Shown piece after piece: positions 17,127 through 23,665 of a stretch of 42,727 nt of DNA. Under the pieces are notes generated by a model. The model was not told the DNA's origin. It saw nothing but the letters and a program-made list of their open reading frames with translations, and did not search any database. Within the stretch, counting starts at the first letter, position 1. The number at the start of each line of letters is the position of its first letter. The position numbers and the translations under genes are program-made. Source of the DNA: Planctomycetota bacterium (GTDB lineage: Bacteria > Planctomycetota > PLA2 > JAEUHO01); the NCBI GenBank assembly GCA_028281445.1, contig JANQJW010000107.1, positions 1 to 42,727 of the forward strand, written 5' to 3'.

Positions 17127-18221
17127 ATGGCAAACGACGCCCTGTTCCAGCCCCTCGACATCGGGGCGATCCACGTCCCCCACCGTGTCCTCATGGCCCC
17201 GCTCACGCGCTCCCGCGCGAAGCAGCCGGGAGACGTGCCGTGGGAGCTGAACACGACCTACTACACGCAGAGAGCGAGCGCGGGGCTGATCGTCACCGAG
17301 GCCACGTGCGTCTCCCCCATGGGCCGCGGCTATGCCTTCATCCCGGGCATCTACACGGACGAACAGGAAGCCGGCTGGAAGGCGATCGTCGACAGCGTGC
17401 ACGCGGAAGGCGGGCGCATCCTGCTACAGCTCTGGCATAGCGGACGCGTTGGCCATCGCGACCTCTCCCCCAACGGGGAGGCCCCGATCGGGCCGTCGGC
17501 GATTCATGCCGAGACGCAGACCTACATCAGCGCCGACTCGGGCATGGTGCCCGTCGACGCACCGCGCGCGTTGGAGACCGATGAGATCGCGGGCGTGGTC
17601 GCCGAGTGGCGCGTGGCCGCGGAGCGCGCCAAGGCCGCCGGCTTCGACGGCACCGAGATCCATGGCGCGAACGGCTACCTGGTCGATCAGTTCACGCGCG
17701 ACGGCAGCAACCAGCGGACGGACGACTACGGCGGCTCGCTCGAGAGCCGCCTGCGCTTCCCGCTCGAGGTCACGCAGGCCGTCGCCGATGTCTTCGGCGC
17801 CGACCGCGTCGGCTATCGCATCTCGCCCAAGGGCAGCTTCAACGACATGAAGGACTCGAACCCGGTCGAGACCTTCTCGACGTTGGCGCGCCGCCTCTCG
17901 GAGCTCGGCCTGGCCTACATCCACGTGGTCGAGTCGCTCTGGGACCAGGAGCGCGACGAGGAGTCGGCCGCGGCGATCCGCGACGCGTTCCAGGGCGTCT
18001 ACATCGCCAACGGCAACTACACCGGCGAGACGGGCGCGGCGCGCATCGAGTCCGGCCAGGCAGACGCCATTGCGTACGGCACGCTGTTCATCGCGAACCC
18101 GGACCTGCCGCGCCGGCTGCGCGAAGCGGCGGCGCTCGCCGAAGCCGATCCCAACACGTTCTACGGCGGCGCGGAAGCGGGCTACACCGACTATCCGGCG
18201 CTCGACGCCGCGACGGCGTAG
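17127..18221 (+). CDS. Old Yellow Enzyme family alkene reductase
   Basis: This FMN enzyme reduces activated C=C bonds of enones or maleimides with NAD(P)H. The 364-residue product has the OYE barrel motifs: HRVLMAPLTRSRA (FMN), LLQLWHSGRVGH, the substrate-anchoring His-Asn pair in GTEIHGANGYLVDQF, RTDDYGGSLESRLRF, YRISPKG and the FMN phosphate-binding IANGNYTGE and AIAYGTLFIANPDLPRRL. It is closest in style to the NemA/XenB branch. An upstream in-frame ATG at 17055 would add 24 unrelated residues; the start at 17127 has GGGAGA upstream and begins ANDALFQPLDIG, a usual OYE N-terminus. The quinone-reductase gene follows after 15 bases, so the two are probably one operon. Confidence 0.95.
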   Translation: MANDALFQPLDIGAIHVPHRVLMAPLTRSRAKQPGDVPWELNTTYYTQRASAGLIVTEATCVSPMGRGYAFIPGIYTDEQEAGWKAIVDSVHAEGGRILLQLWHSGRVGHRDLSPNGEAPIGPSAIHAETQTYISADSGMVPVDAPRALETDEIAGVVAEWRVAAERAKAAGFDGTEIHGANGYLVDQFTRDGSNQRTDDYGGSLESRLRFPLEVTQAVADVFGADRVGYRISPKGSFNDMKDSNPVETFSTLARRLSELGLAYIHVVESLWDQERDEESAAAIRDAFQGVYIANGNYTGETGAARIESGQADAIAYGTLFIANPDLPRRLREAAALAEADPNTFYGGAEAGYTDYPALDAATA

Positions 18222-18236
18222 CGCAAGGAGACCGCC

Positions 18237-19253
18237 ATGGCACGCACGGTCCGGTTCCACGAACTCGGCGACGCCGATGTCCTGAAGGTCGAAGATCTGC
18301 CGATCCCCGAACCCGGCGCGGGCGAGGTGCGGCTGAAGGTCGAGGCGATCGGGCTCAACCGCGCGGAGTGCATGTTCCGCACCGGGCAGTACATCCTCGA
18401 AGCGCAGCTGCCGTCGCTCATCGGCTATGACGCCGCCGGGGTGATCGACGCGGTCGGCGAAGGCGTCACGAACGTCGCCGTCGGCGACCGGGTGAACACG
18501 ATTCCGACGTTCCCCGCCAACGAGTACGGCGTGTACGCCGAGTACTGCGTCGTGCCGGCGCACGCGGTTGCGCCCTACCCCGACACCATCACGCCGCCCC
18601 AGGCAACGACGCTGGGCGTGCAGTTCCTGACCGTGTACTTCGCGCTGCTCGAAATCGGCAAGCTGCAGGCCGGCCAGACGCTACTGACAACGGCGGCAAG
18701 CAGCAGCACGGGGATCGCGTCGATCCAGCTCGCCAAGGCCATGGACGTCCAGGTGATTGCGACTTCGCGTACATCGGCCAAGAAGCAGGCGCTGCTCGAT
18801 CACGGCGCCGACCACGTAATTGCGACCGGGGAAGAGGACCTCGTTGCGCGCGTGGACGAGATCACCGGCGGCGCGGGAGCACACGTCGTCTTCGACCCCA
18901 TCGCGGGTCCGATGCTCGAGCCGCTGGCCGAGTGCGTGGCGCCGCTCGGCACGGTGATCGTCTACGGGCTGCTGGAGCCCGCGCCGATGGTCCTCCCGGC
19001 CTTCCCGCTGCTGGTGAAGTGCTTCAACGTCTGCGGGTACCAGGTCTTCAACTTCACCGGGAGTCCGGACTTCCCCCGGAACGACGAGGCCCTGGCCCGG
19101 GCCAAGGCTTTCCTCTACGAGCACGTGGAGAGTGGCGCTTTGCGGCCGGTCGTCGACGGCACGACCTTCGATCTGGACCAGATCGCGGACGCCCACCGCT
19201 ACATGGAGTCCAACCAGCAGGTAGGCAAGATCGTCGTGACCACGAAGCAATAG
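18237..19253 (+). CDS. Zinc-independent MDR-family NAD(P)H:quinone oxidoreductase-like protein
   Basis: The 338-residue protein has the medium-chain dehydrogenase layout. There is a GroES-like N-terminal half (EVRLKVEAIGLNRAECMFR, LPSLIGYDAAGVIDAVG, VAVGDRVNT) and a Rossmann half (LLTTAASSSTGIASIQLAK with VQVIATSRT, HVVFDPIAG, GTVIVYGLL). The Cys/His/Asp zinc ligands of alcohol dehydrogenases are absent, which points to the quinone-reductase or enone-reductase branch. The nucleotide-binding loop reads AASSSTG rather than the usual AAxGGVG. Its position behind an Old Yellow Enzyme gene suggests a shared role in reducing reactive carbonyls or quinones. AAGGAGA lies 7 bases before the ATG. Confidence 0.88.
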   Translation: MARTVRFHELGDADVLKVEDLPIPEPGAGEVRLKVEAIGLNRAECMFRTGQYILEAQLPSLIGYDAAGVIDAVGEGVTNVAVGDRVNTIPTFPANEYGVYAEYCVVPAHAVAPYPDTITPPQATTLGVQFLTVYFALLEIGKLQAGQTLLTTAASSSTGIASIQLAKAMDVQVIATSRTSAKKQALLDHGADHVIATGEEDLVARVDEITGGAGAHVVFDPIAGPMLEPLAECVAPLGTVIVYGLLEPAPMVLPAFPLLVKCFNVCGYQVFNFTGSPDFPRNDEALARAKAFLYEHVESGALRPVVDGTTFDLDQIADAHRYMESNQQVGKIVVTTKQ

Positions 19254-19280
19254 GGCCGCAGCGGCGGGCCGGGGGCCTCG

Positions 19281-19345
19281 GAGTGCTGGTGCCTGGTGGC
19301 ATCGTGGTGGTGGTCGTGGCCGTGGTGGTGGCAGTGGCTGGCGGG
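19281..19345 (+). repeat. Simple GTGGNN/GTGGCC-type sequence run
   Basis: The stretch between the reductase and the next gene is a G/T-rich run of GTGGTGGT, GTGGCCGTGG and GTGGCAGTGG units. A similar, shorter run lies upstream of tpiA near 2663-2695. No gene or clear secondary structure is seen. Confidence 0.4.
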
Positions 19346-19374
19346 CGGCGCCCGCCAGCGGGGGTGGCCTCGCC

Positions 19375-19380
19375 TACGAT
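19375..19380 (+). promoter_or_regulatory. -10-like box TACGAT of the motorless FtsK-like/H1-tail gene
   Basis: TACGAT is followed by 8 bases (tcccgcca) and the ATG at 19389, with no Shine-Dalgarno. It supports that ATG over an upstream one at 19296 whose product would start with an odd Trp-rich run. Confidence 0.5.
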
Positions 19381-19388
19381 TCCCGCCA

Positions 19389-21059
19389 ATGAGGGGCTCC
19401 GTCTCCCGAATCCTGGGCCACTTTGCCGCGCTCATCCCGCCGGCCCTGGTGCTGCTGCTTCTGGGCGTGCAGGTCGCATTCGGCCTGCGCGGCTTCGATC
19501 GCCCTGATGACAGCCTCATCCAGGTGCTGCAGGTGCCCGGGATCCTGCTCGGCTGGGGGGGCGTCGCGCTGCTCGTGCCGCTGCTCACGTGGATGATCAT
19601 GGACTGGTGGGGCTACGACCTCACCGGCTTCGCGCTCAAGGGACTCGGCTCCGGCGTGCTCGGCGTCGCGATCGCCGGCCTCGTTGCGATCAACGGCGGC
19701 GCGGCCGAAGGCGGCATCGTCGGCGCGGGACTCGCCGACGTCCTCGTGAAGTCGCTCGGCACGACCTTCGCCGTCGTATTGCTCTTCGTGATGGTGGGAC
19801 CGGCGGGCGTGTTGGCGCTCTCGATGCAGCGCGGCGCCGTGGCGCCGGCGCCGCGCGCCGACGAACCGGCGGAGGCCACGACGCCGGAAGCGTCCCCCGA
19901 CTCGCCTCGGGCCAAGGAGAAGACCAAGCGCTCATGGCGTGTGCGCCTGCCGCGGATCAACATCCTGCGCCGCAAGTCGCGCGGTGGGCTGCCGCCGGTC
20001 GAAAAACGCGCGTGGTACCCGGAGCGTCGCTACGACGACGACGGCAACGAGCTGCCCCCCGATTTCGGCAATCCGCGCGGCATCGGTGGTATCCGCTTCG
20101 CCGACGAAGACGAACCGATCGTTGAAACGGAGCAACCGGAGACCCTCGAGCCGCCCGTCGCAGAAGCGGCGCAGCCACCGCCCGCCGACCTGCTCGAGGA
20201 CGAAGAGCGGTTGCCGACGATCCCCGAGCTGCTGTCGGGTCAGTACGACCCCTCGCAGCTCGATCTCGACCCGCACGGCCTCGACGAAGATCCATCGGGT
20301 GGTGCGATCGACGAACGCACGTCGGCACCGCCGATGGAGGACGACGGCCCGATCCACGTAGACAGCGAAGGTCGCCCAATCGCGGCGGAGCCGTTGCTTC
20401 CGCCGCAGCCGCCGCCGGTGATCCCGGACCCGGAACCCGAGCCGGAGCCGGAGCCGATCTGGTCCTCACCGGCCGAGCCGGAGCCGGAACCCGAGGAGCC
20501 GGCTCTGCCGTTCGTGCAGTTGGCCGCGGCGGCCGAGGGCGTCGAGCCGCCGCTCATGCCCGGCGTTCGCTACGCGGACGAGGTCGACGAACAGGTCGAA
20601 CCGCACGAAGAACCCGAGGCGGAGTTCGTGGGGACGCCGACCAACGGCCACGCGACGGCCGTCGAAGACCCGATGCTCTCGCCCGCGATCGAGCAGGCCG
20701 TCCGCGGACCGACGCGCGTCGAGATCGAGGACGCTCCCCGTGGCCGCATCGAGTCCCTCAAGCAGACGCTCGTGGAGAGCTTCCAGCAGACCGGCAACAG
20801 CGACCGCTACCTGGCCAAGCTCGAGGCGATCGGCATGTTCGACCCCGTCGAGTCGCTGCCCTCGGCCGATGCCCCTGCCGCGCCGGCGCCGGCCGCGGCC
20901 ACACGTCGCCCGGCAACCGCCAAGAAGAAGGCCAAGCGCAAGGCGGCCAAGAAGAAGGCCGTCCGCAAGACCGCCAAGAAGAAGACGGCCAAGAAGAAGG
21001 CCGCCACGCGCAAGAAGGTCGCCAAGAAGAAGGCGGCCCGCAAGAAGCCGCGCCGTTAG
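19389..21059 (+). CDS. FtsK-4TM-like membrane protein with disordered linker and histone-H1-like tail
   Basis: The 556-residue product starts with four hydrophobic helices, at about 12-33, 48-70, 86-102 and 124-145. Spacing and the glycine-rich ends (GGIVGAGLADVLVKSLGTTF) resemble the FtsK_4TM domain of the ftsK product at 7981-10476 (GGYFGLALGAAMYDFFGKAA). Then come about 360 residues rich in Pro, Glu and Asp, with a run of PEPEPEPEP type near 345. A small helical segment follows (IESLKQTLVESFQQTGNSDR, YLAKLEAIGMFDP). The last 46 residues (about 511-556) are Lys/Ala/Arg repeats such as AKKKAKRKAAKKK, like histone H1 or Hc1 tails that bind DNA. There is no Walker motif, so it cannot be a translocase. 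Family membership is my inference; function unknown, possibly tethering DNA to the membrane. Confidence 0.75.
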   Translation: MRGSVSRILGHFAALIPPALVLLLLGVQVAFGLRGFDRPDDSLIQVLQVPGILLGWGGVALLVPLLTWMIMDWWGYDLTGFALKGLGSGVLGVAIAGLVAINGGAAEGGIVGAGLADVLVKSLGTTFAVVLLFVMVGPAGVLALSMQRGAVAPAPRADEPAEATTPEASPDSPRAKEKTKRSWRVRLPRINILRRKSRGGLPPVEKRAWYPERRYDDDGNELPPDFGNPRGIGGIRFADEDEPIVETEQPETLEPPVAEAAQPPPADLLEDEERLPTIPELLSGQYDPSQLDLDPHGLDEDPSGGAIDERTSAPPMEDDGPIHVDSEGRPIAAEPLLPPQPPPVIPDPEPEPEPEPIWSSPAEPEPEPEEPALPFVQLAAAAEGVEPPLMPGVRYADEVDEQVEPHEEPEAEFVGTPTNGHATAVEDPMLSPAIEQAVRGPTRVEIEDAPRGRIESLKQTLVESFQQTGNSDRYLAKLEAIGMFDPVESLPSADAPAAPAPAAATRRPATAKKKAKRKAAKKKAVRKTAKKKTAKKKAATRKKVAKKKAARKKPRR

Positions 21060-21113
21060 GGCTGAAGAGAGCTTGACGGGGGCTACGCGCCGGGATCCCT
21101 TGTGGGGTCACCG

Positions 21114-22454
21114 ATGTCTTCTGCCGCTACCCCGTCCACAGCCCCTTCAGGCCGAGTCGCGTTGTTGTCGCTCGGATGCGCGAAGAACCTCGCCGACAGC
21201 GAGCGGTTGATCGGCGACCTCCAGGCAGCCGGGTTCGAGATGGCCGACGACCTCGAGAGCGCCGACGTGGCGCTGGTCAATACGTGCGGCTTCATCGACC
21301 CGGCCAAGGAGGAGTCCGTCGAGACGATCCTGCGCGTTGCGGCGCGCAAGGAGTTCGGCCGGCTGCGCGGCCTCATGGTCGCGGGCTGCCTCGTCGAGCG
21401 CTATCGCGCCGACCTCGAGCGCGACCTCCCCGAGGTGGATCGCTGGTTGAGCTTCGCCGACTACCCGGGGGTCGTGAAGGCCGCGGCCGAGCTCGTGGAC
21501 ATGCCGCAGGTGCGCGAGCTACCGCCCGAGCGTGTGCTGCTCACGCCCTCGGCATACGCGTACTTGAAGATCAGCGAAGGCTGCGACCAGAAGTGCACCT
21601 TCTGCGCGATCCCCTCGTTTCGCGGGCGGTTGGTGAGCCGCAGCATCGAAGAGAACGTCGCGGACGCACGGAAGATCGCCGAGCGCGGCGTGGGCGAGAT
21701 CAACCTCGTGTCCCAGGACACGACGGCCTACGGGCGGGACCGCTACGGCAAGCCCAAGCTCGTCGAGCTCCTGCGGGAGCTGACGAAGATCGAAGGCCCG
21801 CAGTGGTGGCGCGTGCTCTACCTCTACCCCTCCGTCCTGCGTGACGAGCTGCTCGAAGAGATGGCAGGCAACGAGAGGATCGCCAAGTACATCGACATCC
21901 CGCTGCAGCACGTCTCCGACAACATGCTTCGCGCGATGCGCCGCGGGATCAACGGCAAGCGCCAGCGCGAGCTGCTCGAGCGCATCCGGCGCATCCTGCC
22001 CACCGCTGCCATTCGGACCACGCTCATCACCGGCTTCCCGGGCGAGACCGACGCCGACCACCGCGAGGTCGTCGAGTTCGTCCGCGAGGGCTGGTTCGAC
22101 CGGCTCGGCGTGTTCCCGTTCAGCCGCGAGGACGGGACGCCGTCCTACGACATGGCGGATCAGGTCGCACCGGAGCTCATGGAAGAGCGCCGCGCCGAGA
22201 TCATGGCCGCCCAGCAGGCGATCCACCTGGCGCGCAACGAAGAGCAAGTGGGCCGGGTGATGGACGTGCTCGTCGAGACCCACACGCCCCTGAACAAGCA
22301 AGCCACCGGCCGCACGCAGCACGACGCGCCCGACGTGGATGGCACCGTCACGGTCCACGGCGTCGAGCAGGCCCGCCCCGGCGCCATCATCCCCGTGCGG
22401 ATCACGGCTGCTGATGGCTATGACCTCGTTGGAGAGCCCCACTCCGGGCACTAG
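21114..22454 (+). CDS. rimO: Ribosomal protein S12 methylthiotransferase RimO
   Basis: This radical-SAM enzyme adds a methylthio group to an Asp of ribosomal protein S12. The 446-residue protein has the UPF0004 domain (SLGCAKNLADSERL, VNTCGFIDPAKEES, VAGCLVERY) with three cluster Cys. The radical-SAM cluster follows in KISEGCDQKCTFCAIPSFRG, then NLVSQDTTAYGRD, YIDIPLQHVSDNMLRAM, TTLITGFPGETD and a C-terminal TRAM domain (MDVLVETHTPL...ADGYDLVGE). The SQDTT and FCAIPSFRG forms separate RimO from MiaB. A GTG at 21102 in the same frame is an alternative start four codons upstream. No strong Shine-Dalgarno is seen for either. Confidence 0.95.
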   Translation: MSSAATPSTAPSGRVALLSLGCAKNLADSERLIGDLQAAGFEMADDLESADVALVNTCGFIDPAKEESVETILRVAARKEFGRLRGLMVAGCLVERYRADLERDLPEVDRWLSFADYPGVVKAAAELVDMPQVRELPPERVLLTPSAYAYLKISEGCDQKCTFCAIPSFRGRLVSRSIEENVADARKIAERGVGEINLVSQDTTAYGRDRYGKPKLVELLRELTKIEGPQWWRVLYLYPSVLRDELLEEMAGNERIAKYIDIPLQHVSDNMLRAMRRGINGKRQRELLERIRRILPTAAIRTTLITGFPGETDADHREVVEFVREGWFDRLGVFPFSREDGTPSYDMADQVAPELMEERRAEIMAAQQAIHLARNEEQVGRVMDVLVETHTPLNKQATGRTQHDAPDVDGTVTVHGVEQARPGAIIPVRITAADGYDLVGEPHSGH

Positions 22455-22477
22455 GTGAGTTAGCAGAAGTCGCTAGC

Positions 22478-22483
22478 TAGACT
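22478..22483 (+). promoter_or_regulatory. -10-like box TAGACT of pgsA
   Basis: TAGACT is followed by 7 bases (ccgcgcc) and the pgsA ATG. There is no Shine-Dalgarno, which suggests a leaderless transcript for pgsA-pgpA. Confidence 0.5.
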
Positions 22484-22490
22484 CCGCGCC

Positions 22491-23102
22491 ATGGGCTGGG
22501 CCAACCGCATCACGCTGAGCCGCGCGTTCCTGACGCTGGCACTCTGGGCACTCCTTGCCTGGGCCGCCCGGGATCCGGCGCCATGGATGTGGTGGACGGC
22601 GTTCGCGATGTTCACGGTCGCCGCGGCGTCGGACTTCGTAGACGGCGCGCTCGCGCGTTCCCTCGGTGAGGTCAGCACGTTCGGGCGCATCGCCGATCCG
22701 CTCGTGGACAAGATGCTCACGATCGGCACGTTCATCCTGCTGCTCGGTATCGCCCCATTGCACAAGTGGCTGCCTGCCTGGACGGTCGCGCTCATGCTGA
22801 CGCGCGAGATCCTGATCACGACCGTGCGCGCCGCGGCCGAGGGCAAGGGCCTCAACTTCCAGGCGATCTGGTGGGGCAAGTACAAGATGGTCGTGCAGTG
22901 CATGGCCATCGGCGGCCTGCTGCTGTGCATGCTCGAGATCCCGATCGCCTCCGACGAGCTCCCGTTCCTCGCCTGGCTCCCCGGCGAACCCGGCACATGG
23001 AACATCACCCACGTGCTCGTCTGGCTCGCGACGCTCCTGACGGTCGGCTCGGGGTTCATCTACGTGCAGCGGGCCATGCGGATGATGCGCGATGCCGGAT
23101 GA
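22491..23102 (+). CDS. pgsA: CDP-diacylglycerol-glycerol-3-phosphate 3-phosphatidyltransferase
   Basis: This inner-membrane enzyme makes phosphatidylglycerophosphate from CDP-diacylglycerol and glycerol-3-phosphate. The 203-residue protein opens with WANRITLSRAFLTLALW. It contains the complete CDP-alcohol phosphotransferase motif at about 44-68: DFVDGALAR, then GRIADPLVD, with all three Asp and the Gly/Arg in place. Several hydrophobic helices follow (LTIGTFILLLGIAP, MVVQCMAIGGLLLCML, HVLVWLATLLTVGSG). The stop overlaps the start of pgpA by 11 bases, so the first two steps of phosphatidylglycerol synthesis are coupled. Confidence 0.94.
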   Translation: MGWANRITLSRAFLTLALWALLAWAARDPAPWMWWTAFAMFTVAAASDFVDGALARSLGEVSTFGRIADPLVDKMLTIGTFILLLGIAPLHKWLPAWTVALMLTREILITTVRAAAEGKGLNFQAIWWGKYKMVVQCMAIGGLLLCMLEIPIASDELPFLAWLPGEPGTWNITHVLVWLATLLTVGSGFIYVQRAMRMMRDAG

Positions 23103-23577
23103 GCGCGCGCGCGGGCGCTGGAACGCCCTGCTGCTCAGCGCCTTCGGTCTCGGCACGCTCAAGCCGGCGCCCGGCACATGGGCTTCGCTCGCAACGGCGG
23201 CGCCGATGCTGCTCGTGACGGGGCGTCCGCTTGCCGCCCTCGGCTTGGCGGTCGCCCTGTTCCTGTACGGCGTATGGGCCACGCTCGCTTGCTTCCGCTC
23301 GGACAACGGCCATGGCGATCCGTCGTGGGTTGTGAGCGACGAGGTGGCGGGACAGGCACTGGCCTGCCTGGCAACGATCCCCTTCGGCAGCAACGCGCCA
23401 TCGGTGCTCACGGCCTTCCTGCTCTTTCGGCTGTTCGACATCTCCAAGTGGGGCCCAGTGGGCGTGGTGGAGAAACAGCCGGGAGCCCGCGGCGTGTTGA
23501 TGGACGACCTCGTCGCCGGCGGCCTGGCCGCCGCCGCCGTGTGCATCGCCGGTGCTCTCGGGGCCTTCTCCTTCTGA
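23092..23577 (+). CDS. pgpA: Phosphatidylglycerophosphatase A
   Basis: It removes phosphate from phosphatidylglycerophosphate to give phosphatidylglycerol at the inner membrane, directly after PgsA in the pathway. The 161-residue product has the family signatures FGLGTLKPAPGTWASL, the acidic DPSWVVSDEVAGQ block, and FRLFDISKWGPVGVVEKQPG followed by GVLMDDLVAGG. Hydrophobic helices cover about 40-60, 90-110 and 143-161. The acidic block reads DPSWVVSDEV, against DDPSxVIDEV in common homologues, but keeps the metal-binding acids. The gene begins inside the end of pgsA. Confidence 0.94.
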   Translation: MPDERARGRWNALLLSAFGLGTLKPAPGTWASLATAAPMLLVTGRPLAALGLAVALFLYGVWATLACFRSDNGHGDPSWVVSDEVAGQALACLATIPFGSNAPSVLTAFLLFRLFDISKWGPVGVVEKQPGARGVLMDDLVAGGLAAAAVCIAGALGAFSF

Positions 23578-23619
23578 CCAGCCCTCGCCCAACGCGTGGT
23601 TGCCAGCCGTTCGAATCCC

Positions 23620-23625
23620 TATACT
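23620..23625 (+). promoter_or_regulatory. Probable -10 box TATACT of the PP2C-type phosphatase gene
   Basis: TATACT is the best -10 match near this gene. It lies 40 bases before the ATG at 23666, which has its own Shine-Dalgarno (TGAGGAG), so this transcript should carry a leader. No strong -35 box is seen; TGGTTG at a 17-base spacing is the nearest candidate. Confidence 0.4.
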
Positions 23626-23665
23626 CGCCAGCTTCCCGCGCATTCGCGCACGTGAGGAGACATCC

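Noticed and set aside
20910..21056. Repeated AAGAAGGCC units as a DNA repeat array
   Set aside because: They are coding repeats of the Lys/Ala-rich tail, kept in frame up to the stop codon.
23600..23640. TTCGAATCC resembling a tRNA T-loop
   Set aside because: The upstream 60 bases are pgpA coding sequence and no acceptor or anticodon stem can be drawn; TATACT next to it fits a promoter better.
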